NCBI GenBank assembly: GCA_973895155.1
Contig: OZ316894.1
Span: 6,510,001 to 6,574,000, forward strand
Reading direction: 5' to 3'
DNA length: 64,000 bases
From: Marsupella aquatica
Taxonomy: Eukaryota > Marchantiophyta
A program made the position numbers and the translations under genes. Below are positions 36,042 to 46,423 of this stretch, piece by piece. Position 1 is the first letter of the stretch, and the number at the start of each line of letters is the position of its first letter. The notes beneath the pieces are model-generated. The model worked only from the letters and a program-made list of their open reading frames with translations, did no database searches and was not told where the DNA came from.

Positions 36042-38352
36042 TCAAACAAAATGTTCAGTGGGGTAATCTTGTTGGAAACCATTGTAATCGTAGTACAACC
36101 GTTCCCCTTTAGGAATGTCTCGAATGGCAATCAACAGAGCTCGTGCCTCCCCATCTACGTCAAATCTAACACACCTCACGTTCTGCTTCTTTTTGCCATA
36201 TCTGCATATCATAACTCTGTTAGAATGAGATATAAATCTACTAATCCCCGAAAGTCTTCAATCTTCCACAACTGTAGGGTGGGCTTTAAACGCTACCATA
36301 CAAAAACTGACAATCCAAAATGCAAGGACCATATGAGCAACTCACGGCGTATGGTTGTTAATGCCGGACACAAATCTTGCAAGGTTCCCACGTTTATCTG
36401 GACAAATGACCAGTTCCTTCCAAGCGTCATGAGTGAAAAGAAGACCCATAATACTGTCCCCCTTGTCATGTACGCGATTACACATGAAATCCACATCCCC
36501 TGTATACTCGGAAATTATTGTCAAATCCTTGATTGGGCTATCTGCTTCCACTACAAACCTGCACCTCAACAACAGAGAGTTGTGAAGATGTCAAAACCCA
36601 TTCGCCAAGCCTACAAGACCGGCTTGAAAGAACAAGAATGGACTATCCCACTACTTTTCATTTTCATACATAACTTCGGATATTCAATGCATGTTACAAC
36701 TAACAAATTCACTCACCCTTCAAGAGGATCATGAGTCACCATGAGAGGGGGCCATTGTCCAGATCGACACATTGCTTTACTCAGATCAAACGTAGCCTTA
36801 TCTTCTCTCCTCATCACCTGCAAGAAACATCGTCAAAACCGTAGCTTACAAGAAAGATCCTAATTTCTAACGAACCTCCAATTAGAGAGAAACCTAAGAT
36901 CGAAAAGGTTCTTTCCATGATTAGTTACCATGAAACAACTTCATTGACAGGCGTTGGAAGAGCGTCAAGTACTAACCTGCATCCCACCTTTTTCCAAGGA
37001 GGCACAATTGGATGACCTTGGGGCAAGACCAGGAAGGTATGTGAGCTCATCACTGAAGGTGACCCCTGTGCTCATTAAGGCTGTTGCAAGCGATGCCATC
37101 TGCTCCAGTCTTCTTTTCAAATCCTTGGTAGGAGTATGCAACACCAGATTCCGGCTCCTCTTTGGTATAGTCAGACCTCCACTACTCCTCCTTCGCTTCT
37201 TTGATTCAGGAGAAGGTATTCCATGATGAAGTTTTTGTATTTGGAAAAAATCAATAATCTTCTTTTGCACCTTCGGGAATTCTGCCGAACAGAGAAAACA
37301 GAAACATAACCTGGCTTGAGGAGGTGATTTCCAATACTTTAAAGCTTAAACTCATCAGCTTGAGAGTAACCACTTCATCAGCAGTACAGAGTGTCTATGG
37401 AGACGGTTAACCCTCTACGGTTTTCTCTGAACTCAGCGCACATACCATTGTAGAAGGCGTAGAAACTGTCTTTTGAAATTGGCATAACTCATACGACAGT
37501 TTTGTAGAATCGCACAAATCATCGTTCCAGAAACATTCACAAAGTGTTCCCCACATCTCCGCACCATATGTCCGAGTTTGTAATGTAATGTAATGTAGAG
37601 GCATAACATCTGCATCCAGAAGTGTGGACATTGCTGTGGAAAGAATCTTTCTAGGGGTTGGGGGATGGGGTTTGACATTTCCTCCAGCGATGATCTCAAG
37701 AATATATTCTCCAGCTGGCAAAAAAAATCCTAGACAGAGCGGGTGCAAGGAAAGAGCCTGTAAAAGGTGCCGATACCCAACATCTCATGCAGATTGAAGC
37801 CGATACATTTATACAGAGAGCTTTGATGACAGTTTGCACGAATCGAAGGAGTCCTCTGAGCTACAAAAGTGTCGATCAGACACAACAACAGTCATATGCG
37901 TAAATTTAAGTTATAGTCCAATCTGCGAGGGAAAACTCAGGTCAACTTCATCTAACTAGACGAGACCAATCGGAAAGGGAGCAGTGCTCACCAAGAATTT
38001 GAGGGCGTCGGCTGCATGACGGGCAGAACCAGTCTCCTTGTGGAAGTGAGGTTGCTCTGGGTCTGAGGCAGTACATATGAAAGCCTTTGTCACATTTGTC
38101 GCACAACAGCAATTGCTCCTCATTGTCACCCTTCGAGCATTTCTCGCAATTAACGTCATCGTAATAACTCGACCCGCATTCGCCCTCGCCAGCCCGCGCA
38201 TTGTCTTCTGCTTCAAGAGCGAGGGGTCTAGAAACCTCTGTTGAACATGATTCGCGACGCCCGTATGCTCGGAGAGCAAATTTTACCATTCTGTCGCCTC
38301 GCCCGCGACGGTAGGCAACCCATATTCTACGGGTGCACAACTTGTCTGACAT
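36042..38352 (-). CDS. ATXR5/6: Histone H3K27 monomethyltransferase, ATXR5/ATXR6 type
   Basis: This enzyme monomethylates H3 Lys27 on newly replicated chromatin in plants. Exons 38352-37992, 37281-36977, 36817-36717, 36558-36346 and 36201-36042 keep phase and encode 379 residues, close to Arabidopsis ATXR5. A PHD finger (C4HC3) spans residues 69-113 (CEKC...LLLCDKCDKGFHMYC...WFCPSC). A PCNA-interacting PIP box QKKIIDFF (126-133) follows directly, then the conserved RRLEQMASLATAL segment and the SET domain: EADSPIKDLTIISEYTGDVD, LVICPDKRGNLARFVSGINN, RCVRFDVDGEARALLIA, and GERLYYDYNGF...YPTEHFV at the C-terminus, with no post-SET cysteines, as usual in this family. Exon 4 could also begin 6 bases earlier, adding CR residues; the site used here gives the family-like EGFVVEAD. 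The start could also be Met22. Confidence 0.93.
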
Positions 38353-39061
38353 CCCAAGTCACGCAAACATGATCCTCTCTAGTATCGCAACAGTCCGTGG
38401 AAAGACCCACAAACTCCGACAACAGGCAGACCATGCTCCCGATTCTTGATAGCAAAGGATCCCTGGCCAGGTACTCAGGCAAAGGATATCGGGAATCGCA
38501 CCTCGCAGCCTATTTTCTCTGCCCGACTAGACTCACTCAAAACGAAGAAAATCTGGAGTAGAAGTGAGGACGAAGAAAATCTAGAGTACAAGTGAGGGCT
38601 CTCCCTAACTAAATTGCTGTCCATCTATTCGTAGGGAGAAATCGCACGGGTCAGGGGAAGAAAAGGGCGAGATTCTGAACTTTTGTCAGTTGCTTGTTAG
38701 ACCACGATGATACCCGGGAGTCCCGATTGCCGCAGAGAAGTTCAAGACCCATCAATGCAGCAATTTTAGAGCGTCAAATTCAAAGATCACCGAATGCTCG
38801 AAATGCCCGTGCACAGACAGAGTGGGTGTGTTTCTAAAGCTAAGATTTCTGTGCTGAGCTCCAACAAACTGCTTCAGCCGAATGTAGTAGCGAACGACAA
38901 CGACACAGAGCGTTGGTAGAGTGCTACTATTTCTTTCCGGAAGCTTGAGAACAAGCCTCGACGAGTAATGGACGACTTGAACGAACGAGAACAGAGTGAG
39001 AAGGAGAGAACAGAGTGAGAAGTGAGAGAAGGAGAGATCGCGACGAGAGGGAAAGATAGCG

Positions 39062-39170
39062 CACATATGAAAGCAATGGCGGGAACCAGGGCAAAAACCA
39101 ACGCTACTGCAGCACATGTGAAACCAGTGGCGGGAACCCATAAGAAACCACACTACCAGTGGCGGGAACC
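39062..39170 (-). promoter_or_regulatory. Three E2F-like sites (TTCCCGCC) in a tandem repeat upstream of ATXR
   Basis: GGCGGGAA occurs on + (TTCCCGCC on -) at 39078-39085, 39129-39136 and 39161-39168. The first two lie in diverged repeats about 51 bp apart ('cacat(a/g)tgaaa(g/c)ca(a/g)tggcgggaacc'). TTCCCGCC is the core plant E2F site. They lie 0.7-0.8 kb upstream of the ATXR ATG. ATXR5/6 are known S-phase/E2F-linked genes in Arabidopsis. Use here is inferred. Confidence 0.55.
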
Positions 39171-40959
39171 TGGGTTCACAGCATCTGCACTGCAACAATG
39201 ATATTCACTTCGATTTTCAACACTGCACCAACGTTTTCACTGAACTTTATTTCTACTAGGCCCGTGACCAGAGAAACTTAGTCACAATAGCTCAGTTTTT
39301 CATTAAGAAACGAGCCCTATGCCCGAGCTTTGCACGGTGCAATGAGGGCTGGCCCACAGGGCGGGGGGCTGAGAAGCAAGAGAGGGCAAGTGGTAATCGA
39401 ATCGAATCGAATGGATACAAAAATCCTCTAAAATATCTAACGGCCAGATTTGATTCCCGCCAATTCTGTATTTCATAACGGGACGAACGACAAAAAAAGG
39501 CGGGATCACTTATTATAGTTGTAGATTGGGAAAATACTATTAGGAAAATACTAGTAGGAAAATACTTTCCTCTCCTTAGTGTAAGCCATCATTGAGATAA
39601 AGTGGGGCCTAGTTACAATAAGTGTACATCCTGGGGTCTTTTTTGGGCCCCCATCACAAGTAGTGATAGCCACTTCTTTTTTCAACTTACACCAGTACAC
39701 CAAATTTTTCACTGAAGTTTATTATACCAGGACTGTCATAATAGTTTAACTTTTCAATAAGAAAGTGGGAAATATTAGTGGGAAAATCTCCTCACTGTAA
39801 GCTACCATGACAATATAGTGGGGCCTAGTCACGACAATTGAATACTCCTCACTATAAGATACCACCACAATATACTGGGCCTGGTTACAAAAATTGTATA
39901 TGCCATTCAACAAAGTTTTGTAGACAAGTATTGTAGACAAATACATCCTGGCCCCTTTTTTGGGCCCCATCACAACTTTCCAACAAAGTTCAGTCAATAT
40001 TTGCAATCTGAAACTACTCTTTTGGCCTTGTGTAGAGGGAAGCCTGTAGACTATGAGTCTGTGATATAACTGAAGTTGGGATGCGAGTGAAAAGCAGGGA
40101 TTATAGGCATCTAGCCTGTAATCATGATCAAAAGCTATTTGCCCGGGCCTATTTCTAGAGTGAAGCCTCTAGACTGTGACTTTGAGGGCATGACTGAAGT
40201 TTGGGTGCGAGTGGAAAAGGAGGTTTGGGGCAGGGTGAGTCTCTGAAAATTACATAGCGGGCATGAATGTATACACCTCAGCACTTGCCTAGACACTCAA
40301 GTTAGTTCTATGAAAGAGAACGGTGAGATTGAAGATGGATAAATTGTTTGAGGCAGAAATAGTTGAGTGGAAAATTAGGTGATCTATGCATTGGCCCCCT
40401 TTGTCATGTGCCTTCTCTATACCCTCATTGTGGCAAGAGTAAGGGGTTGACACCCATTGTTTTCCCTTTGCGCACTTCAAGTCACTTCAGGCCCGGGTTC
40501 TAGCCCTTAAGAGGTCTTGGGCCCTCAGTTTGTATGTGGTCAACAGTCCCACATACAAAAGGAGTGAGGGAGCACACTTGCAATGGAAGGGGGCAGCCCG
40601 GTTTAGAGTTTTTTGGACCTGGCTCCGGCAGGGCCAACTGTGCCTCACCACATGACAGCTGACCAATGGCATCCGCCCTTGGGTTACCTACTGCAGTTAC
40701 CTTAACCCCACATTCAAGATGGGGGTGCAGGTGACAATTATAATAGTTTGGGGAAGAGGTTAGCAATTTCAGTCAACTTGGGGCCAGGGACAGGTTAGCA
40801 AAAAATGATCTAAAAAATCCATGTTACATGCCAACTTTTGATAAACAATTACAAATAATTTAAGTAGGAATCCCTCTGGATTGATTAAGCTCGGTTTGAC
40901 CTTGCCTGTCAAATTGGGCGTTGGAGGTTGTCAAACCGTCATTCTGTCATCCCGGTCTC

Positions 40960-41130
40960 GCGGAGTTGGGTTCGGGTCCGGGTTGCAGGGTCGGGCCGGA
41001 TTCGGGCTGGGTGTTAAAAGTGTTTGGCCGGGTTCAGGAGGGGTTTGGGTGGGGTCATGGCCGGGTTGGGCCTGGTTCGGGTGGGCCGGGGCTGGGTCGA
41101 GTCAGAGTCCGGGGGAGTCCAGGGGAATCA
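40960..41130 (+). repeat. G-rich degenerate GGGTT/GGGC stretch
   Basis: The + strand holds dense runs of two to four G (for example 'ggggtttgggtggggtcatgg' and 'ccgggttgggcctggttcgg'), with strong strand asymmetry against AT-rich flanks. G-quadruplex formation is possible. Spurious Gly-rich ORFs in all + frames come from this. Confidence 0.6.
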
Positions 41131-42430
41131 GACGGAATATGCATCAAATTGCACATTTTACGTGCTAAAAAAAACCAGGATACTCTGTCTAGTAAGCTCT
41201 CCATGGGATATATAAAGAAGTGCATTCGATCAAGATAGATTTAAATTAAAAACCTTTGCTTTCACGTCAGGAAGATTTTGGGATCCCGTCCGAGATTATG
41301 CCTAGTGATCAAAGCGGGGATCAAAGACAATCGTACAAATACACAACTAGCTTTCTGTTTTGGAGGATCCACATGCATGAAGTACATTCCGGCCTGACGT
41401 AGACCATTGATGCAGGAGAAGGCGACGCTGCGGCCTTTCACAGTTCTCCCACCACATCTTTTGATCAAAACCGGTTGGCAAATAGCATGGCTGAAGCGGT
41501 GGGCAATAACCTCCAGTGTGCTCAAGAGAAGCAAGAATATTTGGGGCATGACCATTGTGGTAAGCAAGAGAACTAAGAGACTCAACTGGAACAACAATAG
41601 CAACTCTTAGCTGATGGCCCTAACAGTGTGCAAGACCTCTCATATTGTGAACATCCATCAGAACTACTAACGATGTTTCATCTGTTCAAGTGTGCTGTCC
41701 ATATTGGCCAACAGAATGAACTCAAGACTTGGGTAACGATTCTTCCTATGATTTCGTTGATTGATCTAACTCAAACTAGGGGACTTAAGTGATTCTTTCT
41801 ACATCAAGAAAGTGGGTTGCATAATTACACAGTTGATATGTAGATTGTTAAGTGTATAAAAATATATATCAAATCAACAAGCATTTTGGATATAGACATC
41901 CATGTTGCATTGCCCTTATATATTTTAAATAATGTCAGCATATTAATTATATATCCAATTTTTTACTTGAAGATTAAATTAATAGGTTGTACATAACTAG
42001 TAGGATGATTTTGGTGATCTGGGATATACATAACCACTAGTCTTCACTGCCCATGCATGACCTCGGATCGGATATATATATATACTCTAGGCCCTTGACC
42101 TCCACTCCAAAGGATTAAGTCTACCATTCTTGCATTCTAAATTTCAATCCATGAACCCTAAACCCTGAAGTGTTCAAGTGGACCATAGCATAGATTGATC
42201 ATTGAAGGGCCTACATTGCTTCTTCCTGGTATCCAATTCAATGGTCTAGGTTATCCTTATCAATTCATGTTTTCCAAAGCCTCTACCCCTCCACAAGTCT
42301 GAACCCTCATCTCCCCATAACTTCAATCCAAACGTGAACCCCTACTAGTATGCCTTTTGAGAAATTCTTGCCTTAGGATACTTAGGCTAGTATTAACATG
42401 TAAACGTATCCATGGGGTTGCCATGTATAC

Positions 42431-42692
42431 CTATTATAATAGGATGTCCATGTGTACTATTGTTATTATGATACATATCTTCATGGGCCTACTGTAGCCT
42501 CTCCCGTTCCACAAAAATAATTTGCTGAATGTTATTTTGGTTGAATGATTCTTGCCTAATTATAGCTATTATAATAGGACATGTGTACCATTGTTATTAG
42601 ATGCATATCTTCATTGGCCTATTGCCTCTCCCCTTCCACAAAAAAAATTTGCTGCATGCTATTTTGTTTGAATGAGTCTTGCCTAATTATAA
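42431..42692. repeat. Diverged tandem duplication of about 130 bp
   Basis: The units from 42431 and 42566 both begin 'ctattataatagga' and contain 'catatcttcat' and 'tcttgcctaattata'. They have accumulated substitutions and small indels. Confidence 0.75.
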
Positions 42693-43080
42693 AGGTGTAT
42701 TGGAATATAAGTGGAGGTTACTGATGAAATACAATGGCTTTTACAGCACTATAAGAATGGAATAAATTAACCATGCTAGCACAATTACGGATGTATGTAC
42801 AATTGTCACACATCCATCTATTTTGTAGAATGTTCTAGTGCCACAAATGTAATACTACTCAGTTGGAAAGGATTCTTCATGTGATTCATTATTTCTAAAT
42901 TGCCCATCAAATGTTAGACAAGAGAATTGTTCAATGGACTAAGTGTAACATTCAGCTCATTATGAAATACATTCAAACAATTATCATTGCTGGATGCCAG
43001 AACTATGGTACCTACCCGGGTACCTACTTAATACTAAATATTTTTTCCATAACATGACAAAGTGGTCCTTTCTCATGTAG

Positions 43081-45277
43081 GCTTTAGGAGAAGAGACACC
43101 TCCTTGCAGAGTTGCCTTTTTGTTCTTAACAAGGGGAGAGGTTGCTTTGGAGCCAATTTGGAGGCGTTTCTTAAAGGCCATGAGGAGTTTTACTCCATTT
43201 ATGTGCACACTCGTCCAGAATTTTCCTTCACAAACGACTCCTTCTTCTATGAGCACCAGGTGCCAAGTGAAACAGCAGAACGTTTTCACATGACACTTGT
43301 TGATGCTGTCCACAGGTACCACAGCAAAACTGATGTATCAATATCTGTTTGTCTTGCTATCAAAAAGTTTCTTCTGTATGTTGAGTGGAACTTGAGAAAT
43401 GGAAATTATTAGTATTCCAAGTAAATTGATGTAGGTCAGAAAAAAAAGGTGAACTGATTTAAGCACATTCGTCTTCTTAGTTTGCTGAGTCAAGTAACAC
43501 ACACATGGGACTCAACGATGAATTCCAAGTTTTTAAGTCCACACCAGACTCCACACAAGAGATTGAGTATCCCCAATACAACTTAAGGTTCACATTCCCT
43601 ATGCCTAGCTCTAAAAACAAGAACATCCCATACTCAGCCTGTTTAGTCAGAAGCAAGGAAGGTCTCAAATTTGAAGTATACGCAAGGGCATTCAAAGAGG
43701 TTTACATGTGTACATTAAGGCTTTACTTACTCAACAAAAAGGAAATGTTTGCCCATTCAGAGTGCCTCATAAAAACTAGTTCAACTCTAGATGCAATGAG
43801 TCCACGCATTCAGCTCAACCAGCATGGAGAAGTTCACTTTAGGACCTTGGTGAACTTTCTACAACATCTATAGCAGTTCATGATCTGGAATCAAAAACAA
43901 TCTCCAAAATAAAGTTTTCAAATTCAGCTCAAATAATTGTTGAGTAAATAACCATTTTATGAGGTGTCATAATGTCCTCTAATAGTGACTCAGAAAGCAG
44001 ATGATAATGTATTCACGTGTTTAGATGAATTAATCCAACCAATGCAGGTATGGGTTCCACTGAAGGTAGGATTTTCGAGTTTGCTTAATTTCAGTGCGCA
44101 AATTAATAGTGTAGTAGTATGGTTACTCAAACCAGTGAACTCGTCTCATCCACAGAAGGGTTGTTATCCTAGGCCCGTGAACAATGGATTTTGGGTCATT
44201 CTCCCTCCTCCCTCGAAATGTATGCTCTGCAAAAAGAGGTAGCCCCAGGCTGGCAGGAGTGGTGCCCACCCATATCAATCAATTCACTACTTTTCAGTCA
44301 ATTAATGAATGTGTTTGACATGGATTGAGAGTAGGCCAAGATAGAGCAGAAAGCTGGCTTTTAACGGTTGAAGTTCATACTTTGTTGACATGGTACTTGT
44401 GTAGGTTGTTGGCCCACGCTATCCTCGATCCCATATATGGAGCCACAAATTCATGGTTTGTTTTGGCATGTGAGGCTACCATCCCAATTCGGTCTTTCAA
44501 ATTCACATACAATAATCTTATGGAGTCCCAACACTCCTTCGGGAATTCATTTAAACCACACGATCGGCCCCTCCTATGGTTTGAATTTACAAGTCAGAAA
44601 CCATTTCCCAGAGATCAAGCACGAAAGGGTGAAATGTGGTGGGCAATGAAACTTCGTCATGCACTCATGGTACTGGAGGATTGGGACCTATATTACAAAC
44701 AAGCGACTTTGCATCTGGTATTGTGCGCCTGATGAGCAATACATTCCGACTCTGTTAGGTACGTGTGTATCATCACCTATATTACAGAAGGCCAAAGCCC
44801 AGCTATGCTTGTGAATTGCATTTCTCTGTTGTGAAAAATTTGTAATCTGTTTTCAGGATTGCAATATCCTCATTTGATTCTCCCCACTCCCTTGAGAGAG
44901 GTCCCGCTTAAATGAGCTTGGACATACTGACTTTTCTATGGTGATTTGACACAGGTATGAAAGATCCAGAAGGCATTGAAAATAGAACGGTGCATTATGT
45001 CAATTGGGGAGGAAAGCATGTTTCTTCTCCCATTGTACACGAAGCTAGCGACCTGACAGCTGACTGGTTTATAGACATTCAGAGCCGTACCATTGATCGA
45101 GATGGGCAATACTGCGACACCTCCCTGGATGCACAACGAAGTAAGACCCTCCGAGCATCCCGAAATTGCTACTATAATGGAGTTGCAAATTCCACTTGCT
45201 TTCTCTTTGCAAGGAAAGTTACACGGGTCGCAAGAGACCATCTTGAGAGTTTACCAGAAAGCGTTTTAGAATATTAG
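43081..45277 (+). pseudogene. GT14 (DUF266, BC10-like) glycosyltransferase remnant
   Basis: Three coding blocks match the plant Core-2/I-branching-like (GT14) family of Golgi type II glycosyltransferases. Block 1 (43081-43315) reads CRVAFLFLTRGEVALEPIWR and then, after losing one base near 43176, GHEEFYSIYVHTRPEF. Block 2 (44405-44758) reads LLAHAILDPIYGATNSWFVL and KGEMWWAMKLRHALMV, loses frame near 44700-44712, and resumes as WYCAPDEQYIPTLL. Block 3 (44955-45277) reads ENRTVHYVNWGG and ends STCFLFARKV...LESLPESVLEY. The junctions have proper GT..AG, with a 1.1-kb intron between blocks 1 and 2. The N-terminal cytosolic tail and TM anchor are not found upstream, where repeats begin. Two frameshifts plus the missing start make it a pseudogene, unless they are sequencing errors. 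Confidence 0.8.
43505..43873 (+). CDS. Unidentified 122-codon ORF inside the GT14 intron
   Basis: The ORF starts MGLNDEFQVFKSTPDSTQEI and ends FRTLVNFLQHL. Its composition is balanced and protein-like, with no low complexity. It lies wholly in the intron between GT14 blocks 1 and 2, on the same strand. I do not recognise it. It could be a fragment of a transposon or of an inserted gene, or chance. Confidence 0.25.
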   Translation: MGLNDEFQVFKSTPDSTQEIEYPQYNLRFTFPMPSSKNKNIPYSACLVRSKEGLKFEVYARAFKEVYMCTLRLYLLNKKEMFAHSECLIKTSSTLDAMSPRIQLNQHGEVHFRTLVNFLQHL

Positions 45278-46307
45278 CTTCGGGTAAACGTACAATGTGA
45301 GAGAACTGTAAGATCCGCACTAGATGTTCATTAGCAAAACTTTTACATTCTGATTTGTTTTCCAACCTGGTAAAGTGTGCTGCGGGTTCCAATCAGATAC
45401 GGTCAATACCAATTTGACCTCCTTCGTCTTCAAACTCAGAAGCAAAATGTAACATAAACTCTGAGTTCGCACAGAATCTCATGAAAGAATCTCAAATCAA
45501 GCTGAACTTAACAAGTAGATCAACTCCGAGTTCGCCCAGAATCTCGTGAAGGAGGTCTGTGGGAAAAGTGGTGCATATTTATACTTAGCGGGAACATTTC
45601 CTGGTGGGGCTAATTGCTGGTTTTGCCTCAGGACTCTTTTACTTGTCCTCAGTGTTCTTCTCTTTTCGGACTTTTGTCGTTTGGAAGTTCTCTTGGTGCA
45701 TGTGATTTTACTTGCTTCCTCGAGCGGCTGAGCAAATTATTGACATCTCATTTGTATAAAATACTTTCCAGAAACTTATGTTGTGTGAGATAGACATTTC
45801 TTTAGCTCAAAAGTTGGTATCATTCAGTTTGGCGATTTGTGCAAGTAAAGTTAACACACTTGACAAAAAGGGCAACTGAGGTTAACTGAAGTAGAAATCA
45901 ACTGGTGCTAATGAAAACTTGGACACCATTGCGACTGCCAATCAAGAATCCGGTGACAAGAAATGTGCAATACATACGTCACGCCAAGTAAAAGGACAAG
46001 AAAGAATCAACCATGATTTATTATCGTGGATCTTACAGGAAACGTCCACCTATGAGAACAGAACGCATTCCCAGAAGATGAATGCATCCTTGTACTTGTC
46101 CATTAAATCTCTCTCCTGATCCAAAAGCAACTCTTAAAACACTATCCAGTATTAATCACAAGTTACATCCGATTGCGCCACTGCTCTTCATTTTTGTTCC
46201 TAGTAAGTGCCAAACAAAGTATTCATGGCTTCAGCGACACGAGTCCCTCCATAGACGTGCCCTAAACGGCAGGAGGAAGATCCCAACTCACAAGTTCTGG
46301 AGAAAGG
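45278..46307. other. Intergenic between the GT14 remnant and FIS1
   Basis: I see no recognisable gene. Short ORFs at 45546-45731 and 45919-46336 lack domains. A near-duplicate phrase ('ctctgagttcgcacagaatctcatgaa' type) occurs at about 45460 and 45525. The FIS1 3' UTR probably extends in from the right. Confidence 0.45.
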
Positions 46308-46423
46308 CTACTTCTTTTTGTGGAGCAAGTAAGTAGCAACTCCCCCCGCTATAAATACAGCTGGGGATCTAGCTAAAACTGCTCCTGCAATGGTGGCTGC
46401 TATTCCTACTCCAAGTGCTCCAT
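46308..46423 (-). other. FIS1: FIS1 alternative terminal exon 5b (tail anchor B)
   Basis: The acceptor is the same 'tctggacag', followed by atggagcacttgg. It encodes DGALGVGIAATIAGAVLARS then PAVFIAGGVATYLLHKKK, stop TAG at 46310-46308. It is 9 residues longer than 5a. An Arg-Ser-Pro breaks the hydrophobic stretch, and the tail is HKKK. The shared start (DGA(I/L)G(L/V)GIAA) shows it arose by duplication of the terminal exon. The frame is fully open. Confidence 0.85.

Larger units (their letters stand above)
38353..43080. other. Intergenic: ATXR promoter, then repeat-rich sequence
   Basis: 38353-39200 holds the ATXR upstream region, with a 29-bp duplication near 38541-38597 and the E2F-like repeats. 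From 39.2 to 42.9 kb I find diverged repeats: related blocks at about 39215-39310 and 39690-39770; 'ggaaaatact' triplets at 39529-39565; 'gtggggcctagt' units at 39610, 39820 and 39870; a dispersed-repeat pair at 40028-40110 and 40155-40235; a G-rich stretch at 40960-41130; and a duplication at 42431-42692. No domain-bearing ORF is seen. Confidence 0.5.

Noticed and set aside
38752-39198. 148-codon - strand ORF with repeated 'GSRH(W/C)FHMC'
   Set aside because: The apparent protein repeat is the translation of the duplicated promoter sequence that carries the E2F-like sites; the rest is low complexity.
40921-41238. Gly-rich ORFs in several + frames
   Set aside because: They come from the G-rich repeat itself, which leaves all frames open, and are not a gene.
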